Positions 12,927 through 22,529 are shown, numbered from the stretch's first letter. The stretch is 39,346 bases of DNA from Treponema sp. (GCA_024402595.1 JAKSTL010000018.1:1-39346); one strand, 5' to 3'. A program made the numbers and translations. The notes: a model not told the origin generated them from the letters alone.

Positions 12927-14936
12927 CTATTCTGGATTTTCCGCCGCCGCCAGTGCCAGTTCTGTTAAATCCTCCAGATATTGGGCTTCGGCCGCTTTTT
13001 CTTTTGTGGTTCCTGCAATTCCAAGAGATACCCGCTGTAAATCTTTTTTCTCATTTCGCTTTTTAACCAATTCTTTTGCAGCAAGTAAAATGTCGGAGGC
13101 TTCTCCCGCTCTAACATGAAGGACTTGTGCAATGGCGGCTTCTTCTACCAGAGACATTTGTTCCAAAGTTTTAAACTCTTTTTGTAAAATAACAGCCCGT
13201 TTTTCCCCAACTCCCGGTAATTCCAAAAAGAGGCTTTCTGTGTTTTCTTTAGTGCGAAGATTCTGATTCCTACTGGTAGCAAATCTATGAGTTTCATCAC
13301 GGACTCTCTGCAAAAGTCTAAGGGCATCACTTCGTTTTGGAAGACAGATTGGTGTACTATTTCCAGGCCTGTATATTTCTTCATCTCGTTTAGCAAGCCC
13401 CGCAATTGGAATATTCAGATTCAAAGATTGCAGAATACTGTTTACTGCATTTACTTGCCCAATACCACCATCAATTAAAATTAAATCTGGTAAATCTGCC
13501 TGTTCATTTACGAGTCTGGTATATCTTCTGGAAACAGCCTCTTTCATAGAAGCAAAGTCATCAATAAGTCCGTCGGTAGTTTTTAGCCTAAAATAGCGGT
13601 AATTTTTTTTGTCAGGATTTCCATTGTAAAAACTGATTAATGAAGCAACTGGCCATTTTCCACCAATATGTGCAATATCAAAACCTTCTATTCTAACAGG
13701 CAATGTATCCAGTCCCAGAAGAGTTTTTAGTTCTTCCATTGCAGGTGTATCGCCTCTTTCTCTTAATCTTCGGATTATATCTTCGTGGGCATTTTGCATA
13801 GCCATTTCCAAGGCCGCCACATCTCTTGGAGAATCAGAAAAGGCTGTTTTTTCAGAAGAATCTTCATTTTCTGTTTCTGGAAGCGGCTCACCTTTTTTTA
13901 ATACAATTATAAGTTTACACTGATTTTCTGGATAAACTTCCTGCAGCCATTTGGAAATAATCTGGTATTGATTCGTAGTTGGAACAAAAATCTGTGGAGG
14001 CAACTGATTTGCTTCTTCATAATAGGCATTCATAAACTCTGCTAAAAGTTCATCATCTTCGTTTAAGCTTTCAACCCTGTAATTTTCTCTGCCAAGAAGT
14101 TTTCCCTGCCGAATCTTTAGAACAATAAAACTAACCAGTTCTCCTTCTCGCCAATAGCCCAAATAATCCCGATCTTCAGAATCAAAGCTTTCTACAATAT
14201 TTTGATTTTTAAGAACCATAAGAGCTTTTATTCCATCTCTCAGACGGGCTGCCTTTTCAAAGTTTAAATCACTGGCCGCTTTTTTCATTTCAAGAGTCAT
14301 TTTCTGAATTGTAACATCTTGATTTCCTTCCAAAAGACCTGCAATTTCCTGAATGTATTCCTGATACTCTTCTGCAGTAATTTTTTTACAGCAAGGAGCT
14401 TTACATTGCTTCATGTGATAATAAAGACAAGGAGTTTCCCGTTTTTTTAAGGTTCTGCAATGGCGTACAGGATAAAGTTTATAGATAGTTTCCAAAAAAG
14501 TGTCCAAGGCATAAACATCAGGATAAGGACCAAAATACATGGAACCATCCTTTAAAATTCGGCGGGTTTTAAACAATCGGGGAAAATCTTCTTTTGTAAT
14601 GCGCAAAACTGGGTAAGATTTTCCATCTTTAAGATTGATATTGTATCTTGGGGAATATTTTTTAATCAGATTATTTTCCAGCAGAAGAGCTTCATATTCA
14701 TTTGTGGTTGTAATGTATTCAATGGAAGTTGCGTGGGCTACAAGCATTTTTGTTTTTAAAGTTCTTTGCCCAGAAAAATATGAAGTCAGTCGGTTTTTAA
14801 GATTTTTTGCTTTTCCAACATAAATTACCGTATTATCTGCATTTCTCCAAAGGTATACTCCACTAGAAAGAGGTGCTTTTAATGCGGTCTGATGCAAAAC
14901 TTCATAAGTAGACAGTTTTTTTTCTGTATTATCCAT
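12927..14936 (-). CDS. uvrC: UvrABC excinuclease subunit C
   Basis: UvrC makes both incisions in nucleotide excision repair after UvrA/UvrB find the lesion. Domains in order: GIY-YIG nuclease (GVYLW at 26-30, IYVGKAKNLKNRL at 38-50) for the 3' cut; a four-Cys linker (HCRTLKKRETPCLYYHMKQC then APCC); the UVR helix-hairpin that binds UvrB (KKAASDLNFEKAARLRDGI); the RNase H-like nuclease for the 5' cut (IEGFDIAHIGG with Asp ~420, and LILIDGGIGQVNAV); and a helix-hairpin-helix (LPGVGEKRAVIL, ~570). At 669 residues it is longer than the usual ~610, with an acidic insert before the RNase H domain and a C-terminal tail. No ribosome binding site is visible; a promoter ends nine bases before the ATG. 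Confidence 0.97.
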   Translation of the reverse strand: MDNTEKKLSTYEVLHQTALKAPLSSGVYLWRNADNTVIYVGKAKNLKNRLTSYFSGQRTLKTKMLVAHATSIEYITTTNEYEALLLENNLIKKYSPRYNINLKDGKSYPVLRITKEDFPRLFKTRRILKDGSMYFGPYPDVYALDTFLETIYKLYPVRHCRTLKKRETPCLYYHMKQCKAPCCKKITAEEYQEYIQEIAGLLEGNQDVTIQKMTLEMKKAASDLNFEKAARLRDGIKALMVLKNQNIVESFDSEDRDYLGYWREGELVSFIVLKIRQGKLLGRENYRVESLNEDDELLAEFMNAYYEEANQLPPQIFVPTTNQYQIISKWLQEVYPENQCKLIIVLKKGEPLPETENEDSSEKTAFSDSPRDVAALEMAMQNAHEDIIRRLRERGDTPAMEELKTLLGLDTLPVRIEGFDIAHIGGKWPVASLISFYNGNPDKKNYRYFRLKTTDGLIDDFASMKEAVSRRYTRLVNEQADLPDLILIDGGIGQVNAVNSILQSLNLNIPIAGLAKRDEEIYRPGNSTPICLPKRSDALRLLQRVRDETHRFATSRNQNLRTKENTESLFLELPGVGEKRAVILQKEFKTLEQMSLVEEAAIAQVLHVRAGEASDILLAAKELVKKRNEKKDLQRVSLGIAGTTKEKAAEAQYLEDLTELALAAAENPE

Positions 14937-14945
14937 TTGGTTAGC

Positions 14946-14974
14946 ATTTTAACAGAAGCATTTGTTATAAACAA
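14946..14974 (-). promoter_or_regulatory. Promoter of uvrC, almost leaderless
   Basis: On the minus strand TTGTTT (14974-14969), 17 bases, TAAAAT (14951-14946). The transcript should start near 14938, two bases before the ATG. Confidence 0.5.
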
Positions 14975-14985
14975 TATAATTCACC

Positions 14986-15016
14986 TTGTAATATATAGTT
15001 AAAGTCCTTTTAGAAT
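14986..15016 (+). promoter_or_regulatory. Candidate promoter for the LamG/FN3 gene
   Basis: TTGTAA (14986-14991) and TAGAAT (15011-15016), spacing 19. Transcription near 15023 would give a ~20-base leader that includes the AGG ribosome binding site at 8 bases from the ATG. Confidence 0.35.
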
Positions 15017-15044
15017 CTGCCGATAGAGAAATTAGGTAAACTAT

Positions 15045-16580
15045 ATGTTAAAAATGATTGGAAAAAAATTAGCAATCAAGCAAGCTGTATTTTTCATTTT
15101 CTGCTTTTTGAATAGTCTTTTGTTTGCAGAAGGGCGTCAGATAACTTTTGGTGGTAAGGCTGGTTGGCCTGTTTTTGATTCTGCTCATAATGTAACAATT
15201 GGCAAAGGTCGCTATGGCTACGATTGTGTGGAACTTGCAACAAACTCTTTTGGCGTTGATGAATATACTGATTTGCTGGTCAATTTTGAAGATTCTCAGA
15301 AAATAGTAGCTGCGGGAAATTATGATATAGTTTACAACCATTTAAAAACTACTACAGAAGCGGTTATGGATAAATCTGCAGGATTAAGCCGTAATCTTGG
15401 TGGAATCTGTTTGCTTGGAAATAAAGGTTCGTTTTTTGGAACAGAAGGATTGCAAGGTTCATTTTCCATTGAGTTTTGGTTGAGCCCTTCCATTGCAGAA
15501 AATGGTGAAACTATTATTAATTGGGAATCCTCTAAAAATGTCCGTGGGCGTTTGATTTATCAATTGATGAATTGTGTTTTTGAAAATGGTCATTTGAACT
15601 GGACTCTTTCTAACTTTTTTGATGATTATAAAAATGAAAATGGTGAAGGAGAAGTGTATTTGGAAGGAACTTCTTATATTGTTCCAGACAAATGGAGTTA
15701 TCACACCCTTTCTTATGATTGTGAAACTGGTATTCTTGAATACATTGTAAATGGAATTACAGAAGATATAAAATACATAACTTCAACAGGCACAGAAGAT
15801 GGAGATATTTATCTGGTAGTTTTGGGTGCTCCTTCAGAATTAGAGTTCTGTTCAGAATATACTGGAAAAATAGATGATATAAGAATATTAACCAGAGCTT
15901 TTCAGGTTCCTGATTATCAGTCTGCAAAGATGGCTGGAAAACCTGGAAGAATGATTTATAGACCAGAAGGCGGGCGATTTAAAACAAAACCTTTTATGGT
16001 TTCGACGGGTTCTCAGCTTAGTGGTTTTGATGTAGAAAAAAATACTCCGTCTCAAACCGATGTGTGCTTTTTTATTCGTTCTGGTGACAATTTCTTTAAT
16101 TGGTCAGATTCTTACCCAGAATGGAAGCCTGTTGATGACTACGAGCCCATTCCCCAAGTTTCCGGCCTTTATTATCAAATAGCCTGTGACTTCTACACAA
16201 ACGGAGATGGTTCAGAAACACCGTCTGTTACTTCCATCACTTTGGATTTTACAGAAATACCACAGCCTCTTCCACCATTTTCACTTAAAGCGGTGGCTGG
16301 CAATGGATGTGTAAAATTAAACTGGAACTATTCTGTAGACAGTACCACTGGTGGTTATTACATATATTATGGAAGTCGTCCTGGAGAATATCTGGGAAGT
16401 ATAGCTATAGAAGGTGCGTCACCGGTAAATGTAGGAAACACTACAAATTATACGCTTACAGGTCTTGAAAATGGACGCATTTATTATTTTGCCGTTGCAT
16501 CTTGGTCTTCTCTTGATGATAGAATTGTAGGTCAATTATCTCAGGAAGTTTTTGCAAGACCTTTGGAACGATTAAAGTAG
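15045..16580 (+). CDS. Secreted LamG-like and fibronectin type III protein (511 aa)
   Basis: A signal peptide (residues 1-29, hydrophobic KQAVFFIFCFLNSLLFAEG) is followed by a concanavalin A/LamG-like beta-sandwich at ~95-290: LQGSFSIEFWLSP, the central strands, WSYHTLSYDCETGILEYIVNG and the typical ending YTGKIDDIRILTRAF. A middle beta region (~300-405) precedes a fibronectin type III domain (~415-505: PLPPFSLKAVAGNGCVKLNW, YYIYYG, YTLTGLENGRIYYFAVAS). Such proteins bind carbohydrate or protein outside the inner membrane. No catalytic motif or lipobox is seen. The next gene, a large TPR protein, starts 30 bases downstream in the same direction, so they are likely co-transcribed. No family with known function is recognised. 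Confidence 0.8.
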   Translation: MLKMIGKKLAIKQAVFFIFCFLNSLLFAEGRQITFGGKAGWPVFDSAHNVTIGKGRYGYDCVELATNSFGVDEYTDLLVNFEDSQKIVAAGNYDIVYNHLKTTTEAVMDKSAGLSRNLGGICLLGNKGSFFGTEGLQGSFSIEFWLSPSIAENGETIINWESSKNVRGRLIYQLMNCVFENGHLNWTLSNFFDDYKNENGEGEVYLEGTSYIVPDKWSYHTLSYDCETGILEYIVNGITEDIKYITSTGTEDGDIYLVVLGAPSELEFCSEYTGKIDDIRILTRAFQVPDYQSAKMAGKPGRMIYRPEGGRFKTKPFMVSTGSQLSGFDVEKNTPSQTDVCFFIRSGDNFFNWSDSYPEWKPVDDYEPIPQVSGLYYQIACDFYTNGDGSETPSVTSITLDFTEIPQPLPPFSLKAVAGNGCVKLNWNYSVDSTTGGYYIYYGSRPGEYLGSIAIEGASPVNVGNTTNYTLTGLENGRIYYFAVASWSSLDDRIVGQLSQEVFARPLERLK

Positions 16581-16610
16581 ATGTAAAAATATAATAGAGA
16601 GGAATAGATT

Positions 16611-19550
16611 ATGAGTACAGTAAACGAGAAAAATCTGATTCTAACTAGAGCAAAGTCTGCCGTTTTATCAAGAGATTTTGCTACAGCCGCTCGTCTATAT
16701 AAAACTCTTCTCCGAGATGATCCGTCTAATGTTGATTATCTAAAGGAACTAGGCGCAATCTATGTAAAAAATGGTGAAGATGCTAAGGCTATACCTTATT
16801 ATGAACAGATTATTACTTTCTATCCTCATTATGTAGAGGCAATGAATAGTCTTGGGGCTATTTATCGTCGTTTAAAACGGTACGAAGATTCTATACAGAT
16901 TCTTGAGAGGGCTTTGGATGAAGACAGACAAACTGGTTCTGTAAATTATAATCTTGGTTTTACCTACAAGGAAATGGGCAATTATGATGATGCCATAGAG
17001 GCTTTTGAAATTGTTGTAAGTGAAGATCCTTCTGATGTTCTTGCTTATAATCATCTTGGAAAGATTTATTTTGATAAAAAGGAATATCAAAAATCTATCA
17101 ATTCCTATAAACATGGACTGGCTGTAGATAAAAATCACCCGATTTTAAATTATAATCTGGCTCTTTGTTACACAGAAGCAAAAATGTACACCGATGCAAT
17201 TAGATGTTACGAAACAGCATTAAAAGCAAAGCCTGGTTGGGTAGAAGCAATTCGAGATTTCAGTAAGCTTTTGATTGATTGTCAGAAAACAAAGGAAGCT
17301 TCAGATTTAGTTCATCGTTCTATTGATTTACATCCAGATGATTCTAAGCTTTTGTGCATATTGGGAAGAATATATATTGATCAATATGATTATGACTCTG
17401 CAATTTCAACTTTCCAGAAAGCGGAAGAAGTTGATAATACAGATATCCAGATTTTGACAGGACTGGCAGAAGCTTTAGAAAAAGGTGAAAAACCACAGGA
17501 AGCTTTGGATGCAGTAGTAAAGGCTATGGAAATAGATCCTGAAAATCGGGATATAAAAAAACAGTTTGTACATACTCTCTTATCAGCCGAAGAATATGAT
17601 GCTGCTCAGGTAAATGTTCAGGAACTTTATGAAGATAATGGTCAGAATGATTTACAGGTTTTGGATTTGTACAGTCAATATTACATCTGCACGGAAGATG
17701 AAGAAAATCTAAAGAAAACTCAGGAAAAAATTGTAAAACTGAACAAGCATTATAAAAACTATTTAATAAATGCTGCAGAGCGTTATTCTCAAATTGGACA
17801 GAATGAGCAGGCTGAACATTATGCCAAACAATTTGTTGCAAGAGAAATTAGAAATCCCGCTGGTTACAATATGCTGGGAAAGATTTATACCCGTCTTGGC
17901 TCAATTCAAGAAGCAATAGATTCTTTTGACAAAAGTCGTAATTTGAAAAAGCCTAATATTCTGGCTGATAAACAAATTAAAAGATTGCAGAAGCAGCTTC
18001 CGGTTATTACAGAGCAGCCAGCAGAGAATCCTGTGGAAGAAGAAAGTGCTCCAGTTGTAGAGCCAGAAAAGGTAATAGAGGAAGAACAGACAGAAACTCC
18101 AGATGAAGAAGAGTTTGATTATTCTCAGATGGGAGATTCTATACCTATGGAAAAATCTTTACTGGAAGAAGAGGAACCTTTCTTTGATGATTTAGATAAT
18201 ATTGCGGAAGCCATGGAAGATGATGTGGATTCTGAACCAGAGAATGAAGCTCAGAATAATTCACAGAATGAAGATTCAACTCCACTTATGATGACGTCAG
18301 ATGATAATTCAGGTGGTGCTATGCAAAATCCTTATGAAGAAAGCCAGAATCAGCAGGGAGTGTATTCGGGAATGCCGTCAATGGAATATGGAAATGAGCC
18401 TCTAGTTCAACCAATGCCTTCTTACACGCCACAAAGTGAAATGAATGGTATGGGTGGGGGACAGACCTCTGCAAATGCAATGGAAACTGCCTTGAATGCC
18501 CAACGATTGGCTCAGGAACTTGCTGATGAACAGAGTGAATTAAAAAATAGAATTAAAAATATGGAAGAGCAGCAGAATGCTTCTCAGGAAGCTATTGAAG
18601 CTCAGGCTAAAAAACTTGCGGAAGCAATAGAAAATCAAAAATATATGAGTGACGAGGATTCTCTTGATTCTGAAAAACTGTTCTCCGATTCTGTAGATTT
18701 TGGAGAAGGTGCAGTGCTTTCTGATGCAGAAACTGAATCACTGATTGGAGCCCCGGAGGAGAAGGATTCTATGCAGGATTTTGATGATGATTTTTATACC
18801 CCAGTTGATAATCCCGCTGAGTTTTCTGATTTTGCAGAATTGGAAGATGTGGTTGAAGGTGACGACTTTATGTCTGATAATCTTTTGCCAGGTGGACTTG
18901 TGTCGGCAGCAGATGCAGAACTGGCAGAGATTGAACGGCAAAAAACTATGCTGGTAATGGAAGATTTTAATTTCTGGAATGTGGATGAAATACTCGAAAT
19001 GATTCAGCTTCAGAATGATGAGAACAGTGGAATAGAAGTTCTTGAAGAAGTTGATTATATCGAGGAGGATTTTACAGAAGTTGAAGAGAAGGAAAAGAGT
19101 ATAGAAGGGGGACAGACCCCAGAAAATCTTCTTCCAACTATTCAAAAAATCCTTGCCGATGAAAACATTGCAGAAGAAAATGCCGATAAGATTGAATTAT
19201 TTAAAAAGCTTCTTGCTTTAAGTTCCTTCCTTCCAGAAAATGAAAAGGAAAGTTTCCTTGCTGGCAAACCTAGAATGCAGATTGAATATTTGATTTCGAA
19301 AATGTCAGGAAGACCAGGCTTGTTGCAGACTAGTCAAAGTCTTAGAAAATCTGGAACTATTGATGCAGTAGAGAACAATCTTGACGAAGAAACAGACTTA
19401 AGCAATGAATCTTTGAGAAAAGTAATTAAACTTATGAAGAAACTTACCGCAGATTTGGACGATAAGTATCTTGCAAAAGCTCTTTGTTGCAGTGCTGATT
19501 CAATTCTTGAACAAATAGAACTTCAAGACCAGAAGTCTCAGATTTTCTAA
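16611..19550 (+). CDS. Large tetratricopeptide repeat protein with acidic coiled-coil tail (979 aa)
   Basis: Residues ~10-460 are a run of about a dozen TPR units with the W/L-G-Y-A-F-A-x-P pattern (e.g. DYLKELGAIYVKNGEDAKAI, SVNYNLGFTYKEMGNYDDAI, AYNHLGKIYFDKKEYQKSI). Residues ~465-570 are very acidic and low complexity, ~575-640 Gln/Asn/Met-rich, ~640-690 a coiled coil, and ~690-979 an acidic part ending in a helical C-terminal region. There is no signal peptide or membrane segment, so it is cytosolic; TPRs suggest a scaffold for protein complexes. The repeat GGGGACAGACC occurs twice in frame in the low-complexity half (residues ~616 and ~833). GAGAGG precedes the ATG at seven to eight bases. 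Partner and process are unknown. Confidence 0.85.
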   Translation: MSTVNEKNLILTRAKSAVLSRDFATAARLYKTLLRDDPSNVDYLKELGAIYVKNGEDAKAIPYYEQIITFYPHYVEAMNSLGAIYRRLKRYEDSIQILERALDEDRQTGSVNYNLGFTYKEMGNYDDAIEAFEIVVSEDPSDVLAYNHLGKIYFDKKEYQKSINSYKHGLAVDKNHPILNYNLALCYTEAKMYTDAIRCYETALKAKPGWVEAIRDFSKLLIDCQKTKEASDLVHRSIDLHPDDSKLLCILGRIYIDQYDYDSAISTFQKAEEVDNTDIQILTGLAEALEKGEKPQEALDAVVKAMEIDPENRDIKKQFVHTLLSAEEYDAAQVNVQELYEDNGQNDLQVLDLYSQYYICTEDEENLKKTQEKIVKLNKHYKNYLINAAERYSQIGQNEQAEHYAKQFVAREIRNPAGYNMLGKIYTRLGSIQEAIDSFDKSRNLKKPNILADKQIKRLQKQLPVITEQPAENPVEEESAPVVEPEKVIEEEQTETPDEEEFDYSQMGDSIPMEKSLLEEEEPFFDDLDNIAEAMEDDVDSEPENEAQNNSQNEDSTPLMMTSDDNSGGAMQNPYEESQNQQGVYSGMPSMEYGNEPLVQPMPSYTPQSEMNGMGGGQTSANAMETALNAQRLAQELADEQSELKNRIKNMEEQQNASQEAIEAQAKKLAEAIENQKYMSDEDSLDSEKLFSDSVDFGEGAVLSDAETESLIGAPEEKDSMQDFDDDFYTPVDNPAEFSDFAELEDVVEGDDFMSDNLLPGGLVSAADAELAEIERQKTMLVMEDFNFWNVDEILEMIQLQNDENSGIEVLEEVDYIEEDFTEVEEKEKSIEGGQTPENLLPTIQKILADENIAEENADKIELFKKLLALSSFLPENEKESFLAGKPRMQIEYLISKMSGRPGLLQTSQSLRKSGTIDAVENNLDEETDLSNESLRKVIKLMKKLTADLDDKYLAKALCCSADSILEQIELQDQKSQIF
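18457..18467 (+). repeat. GGGGACAGACC repeat inside the TPR gene (first)
   Basis: Read as ggt-ggg-gga-cag-acc (Gly-Gly-Gly-Gln-Thr). It lies in low-complexity sequence before a coiled coil, in a different reading frame of the repeat from the copy in murD. Confidence 0.5.
19108..19120 (+). repeat. GGGGACAGACCCC repeat inside the TPR gene (second)
   Basis: An exact 13-base copy of the intergenic motif, read as gaa-ggg-gga-cag-acc-cca (Glu-Gly-Gly-Gln-Thr-Pro), in a linker before the C-terminal helical region. Confidence 0.65.
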
Positions 19551-19576
19551 TAATTAAGTTTAAGACGGCAGAAAAA

Positions 19577-20728
19577 TCAGTCAACTCTAATGATACGGGA
19601 ATGAGTTAAAACCTCGTTTCCGTTTTCTGTAATTAGAACATCATTTTCGAGACGACAACCACCAATTTCTGGGTCGTAAAGTCCAGGTTCACAAGTTAAA
19701 ATCATGCCAGGTTTGAACTTGTCATTTTCTGCGGCTTTTGTGGAAATTCTTGGTTGTTCGTGGATTTCCAGTCCAATGCCGTGTCCTAATGTATGTGGCA
19801 TTTTTCTTTTTGCGGCTGCAAAGATTGTATCCGCTTTTTTTGCGGCAGAATAGATTGTATTTTCTTTGGTATACATTACAACACATTCATCGTAGGCTTT
19901 TTGCACTAAATCCAGTTGTTTTATTTGGGCTTCTGTTAATTCCCCTTTTGCAACAGTTACTGTAGTATCGCTGGTGTAGCCTTTGTATACTACTCCAAAA
20001 TCTAGAATTGAAAGACCTTGTGCAGGCCATTCTCCACTGGTATATCCTGGAAATGCATGAATTGCAAAACTTCGTGCGGGGCCTGCAGCCAGAGTGTCAA
20101 AACCAGTTCTTTCACAACCATTGATTCTACATTCTCGTTCTATAAAAAGAGCCACATCCATTTCGGTTTTAATTTCGCCAGTTTTAATTTTTTCTTCAAT
20201 CTGGTCAATAATCAAATCTCCAATTCTGGCTGCTTCTTTTGTGCATTCAATTTCGTATTCATCTTTAATTTGGCGGGATTCTACTACAAATTGATGCACT
20301 CCATCTTCCTTGTTAGAGCAACGATAATTATCAAGAGTTGCAAGAAACCTTAAATATTTTGTATAAGAAAGATATGGAGGAAGTTCAACTTTGTCGTTTA
20401 TGGCATGACTGGTTCCCATATTTAAAACCGCTTTTACCGCTTCTAAATCATTGTTTTTATAGCGAGTGTAAGGAATAAGCTTGTCGTAAAAACCATTCAT
20501 TTTTGCAAGATTTTCATCCCAGGGAATAAGAATGGAATAATCATCACTAAAAATAATAAGAATTGCATCGTCTGCGTGGCCTGTAAAATAGGCTAAAGCG
20601 GGATCTCTATGGGCTTCGGCATCAATAAAAACACAGGCTCCTATATTGTTTTCGCGAAGATAAAGTCCAATCCTTGCTCTTCTGGCGGCGTAAATCTCTT
20701 TTAATTCATCTTTTGTGTATGCTTTCAT
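19577..20728 (-). CDS. M24 family metallopeptidase (Xaa-Pro aminopeptidase type)
   Basis: A cytosolic creatinase-fold peptidase that would remove an N-terminal residue before proline. An N-terminal creatinase-like domain (~1-155) precedes the pita-bread catalytic domain. All five dinuclear-metal ligands are present: Asp243 and Asp254 (ILDFGVVYKGYTSDTTVT), His316 (HTLGHGIGLEIHEQP), Glu347 (MILTCEPGLY) and Glu361 (CRLENDVLI), numbered from the chosen start. Another ATG lies three codons upstream (20737), but the only Shine-Dalgarno, AGGA, overlaps it and stands eight bases before the ATG at 20728, which is therefore preferred. It is downstream of murJ in the same direction, 108 bases away. Xaa-Pro specificity is inferred from family resemblance. 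Confidence 0.92.
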   Translation of the reverse strand: MKAYTKDELKEIYAARRARIGLYLRENNIGACVFIDAEAHRDPALAYFTGHADDAILIIFSDDYSILIPWDENLAKMNGFYDKLIPYTRYKNNDLEAVKAVLNMGTSHAINDKVELPPYLSYTKYLRFLATLDNYRCSNKEDGVHQFVVESRQIKDEYEIECTKEAARIGDLIIDQIEEKIKTGEIKTEMDVALFIERECRINGCERTGFDTLAAGPARSFAIHAFPGYTSGEWPAQGLSILDFGVVYKGYTSDTTVTVAKGELTEAQIKQLDLVQKAYDECVVMYTKENTIYSAAKKADTIFAAAKRKMPHTLGHGIGLEIHEQPRISTKAAENDKFKPGMILTCEPGLYDPEIGGCRLENDVLITENGNEVLTHSRIIRVD

Positions 20729-20836
20729 TCTATCCATCCTAAAATTACGAAATTGCTAAACTCTGTAGTCTGTAAACAAGCAGCTAGTAAAAATCAAAGG
20801 CCGAAAATCTAATCTTTTGTAAACAGAAAGATTGTG

Positions 20837-22492
20837 CTATTTTTTGAACTTTTTTACAATTGCCCTAATAATTTCATCTTTTGTAATAATCAATTCCAGA
20901 ACACCAATGGCAAAATAAAGTAAAGCAAGAATTATTACAGGAACACCGTATGCAACCAAACGATTATGATTTTCAAAGGCAGTTAGAAGAACTGGTTTTA
21001 GGAAATAACAAGGAATAGCGGCTATTACGGCAAAAACTGTAATTTTTAAGCTGTAGATTATTGTATCGATAACAACTTTTTTTACATTTACAGATTCCAT
21101 TTTTTTCATAAAAATCAAAAGGAAAATGGTGTTTACAAGGCTGGCAAGACTTAATGCAAGAGCAATTCCCTGACCACCCATGACCTTGGAAAGAATAAAT
21201 ACCAGCAGTATGTTTGATGAAAAACTGATGATTCCCGCTGTTGTTGGAAGCTTTGTGTTTCCCTGTGCATAGAAAGCGGGAGAAATGATTCTATTTAATG
21301 CAATGAATAAAAGTCCGCAAATGTGATATTTGAATACACCAATGGTCAAAGTTACGGAATTATCATCGAACATTTTATTTTTATATAAGAGAGAAATTAA
21401 TTCTCTGCCAGTTATTAATGAATAGGCTGTTACGGGAATGGAAATTACGGTCATAATTTTAATTGCCTGAATCAGCATGTTGTTAAAATCATCCCATTTT
21501 TTTGCATTTGCCAGACCACTTAAATCAGGAAGAATTACTGTTCCAATAGAAACTGCGAAAATACCAAGAATTAGTTCCTGAAGCCGCAGACTGTACTGTA
21601 AACTAGAAGCAATTCCTTCTCCAACTCTGGTAGCCATAGAAGTTGAAACTACATCATTTAACTGGTAGGCCGCAATTCCAATAATAGTCGGCACAATAAG
21701 GGCTACAACCTTTCTGGTTCCAGGATTTGTAAAGGTTTTCTTTAATGAGGTAAATCTAATTTTCCATCCGGTTTGTTTAATAAATGGCCACTGAAACAAT
21801 GCTTGAACGCTTCCACCAATAACAACTCCTATAGACATAGAACGGGCTGGATTTTCTGTATATGGAGAAAGCACATAGGTAGCAATTATGACAATTGTGT
21901 TAAAAAGAACAGGTGTAAAACCAGAAGGTGCAAAAATGTTACATCCGTTTAGAACTCCCTGAAAAAAAGCGGCTACGGAAACAAAACACAGGTAAGGAAA
22001 CATAAGTCTTGAAAGGTATGTGATTTCCTGTTTTTGTGTGAGCCAGTACTGAAGTTCCTGTGCATAGGTTGCGGCATTTACATCAGTTGGTTTTTTGCAG
22101 AAAATTGGCATAAGCAAAGGTGTAATGATTATTCCGATTACAACAATGCAGGAGGTTAGAAAAGTGACCAGAGTTAATGTGGAAGTTATAAAATCCTGAG
22201 TTTCTTTTTTTGTGGAAGAAATTAATTCCTGATCACCACTTTCTTCTGCCTGCTTGATTTTTTCCAGATAGGCTTTGAAGGTTGGAATAAAGGCTACAGA
22301 AACTGCATTTTCAGCAAAGAGTCGTCTAAGTAAGTTTGGGATTTGAAATGCAACAGCAAAACAATCCGCGTACATTCCGGTTCCTAAGAAGGCGGCCTTT
22401 GTCATTTCTCTTACAAGGCCCATTATTCGGGAGGCAAAGGTCATTACGGAAAGTAAAAGTCCGGAAATAAGTAAAGATTTATTTTTTTTCAT
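20837..22492 (-). CDS. murJ: Lipid II flippase MurJ (MviN)
   Basis: MurJ flips lipid II, the peptidoglycan precursor, across the inner membrane. The N-terminus is characteristic: LSVMTFASRIMGLVREMTKA with the conserved G-L-x-R-E, then GTGMYADCFAVAFQIPNLLRRLFAENAVSVAFIPTF. The length (551) and about 14 hydrophobic segments fit the MOP exporter fold. A hydrophilic insert after the second helix (YLEKIKQAEESGDQELISSTKKE) is typical in position. No ribosome binding site precedes the ATG, but a TTGATA-17-TATTCT promoter ends eight bases upstream, giving a nearly leaderless mRNA. It is divergent from the cyclase gene and upstream of the M24 peptidase. Confidence 0.96.
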   Translation of the reverse strand: MKKNKSLLISGLLLSVMTFASRIMGLVREMTKAAFLGTGMYADCFAVAFQIPNLLRRLFAENAVSVAFIPTFKAYLEKIKQAEESGDQELISSTKKETQDFITSTLTLVTFLTSCIVVIGIIITPLLMPIFCKKPTDVNAATYAQELQYWLTQKQEITYLSRLMFPYLCFVSVAAFFQGVLNGCNIFAPSGFTPVLFNTIVIIATYVLSPYTENPARSMSIGVVIGGSVQALFQWPFIKQTGWKIRFTSLKKTFTNPGTRKVVALIVPTIIGIAAYQLNDVVSTSMATRVGEGIASSLQYSLRLQELILGIFAVSIGTVILPDLSGLANAKKWDDFNNMLIQAIKIMTVISIPVTAYSLITGRELISLLYKNKMFDDNSVTLTIGVFKYHICGLLFIALNRIISPAFYAQGNTKLPTTAGIISFSSNILLVFILSKVMGGQGIALALSLASLVNTIFLLIFMKKMESVNVKKVVIDTIIYSLKITVFAVIAAIPCYFLKPVLLTAFENHNRLVAYGVPVIILALLYFAIGVLELIITKDEIIRAIVKKFKK

Positions 22493-22500
22493 CGTTTAGA

Positions 22501-22529
22501 AGAATAACTAAGTTGCGGAATTTTATCAA
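22501..22529 (-). promoter_or_regulatory. Promoter of murJ, almost leaderless
   Basis: On the minus strand TTGATA (22529-22524), 17 bases, TATTCT (22506-22501); the transcript should begin at about 22494-22492, at the start codon. Confidence 0.55.

Noticed and set aside
20811-20833. Hairpin AATCTTT/AAAGATT after murJ as a terminator
   Set aside because: Short, AT-only stem with a nine-base loop and a poor T-run; too weak to list, and the M24 gene downstream may be co-transcribed.
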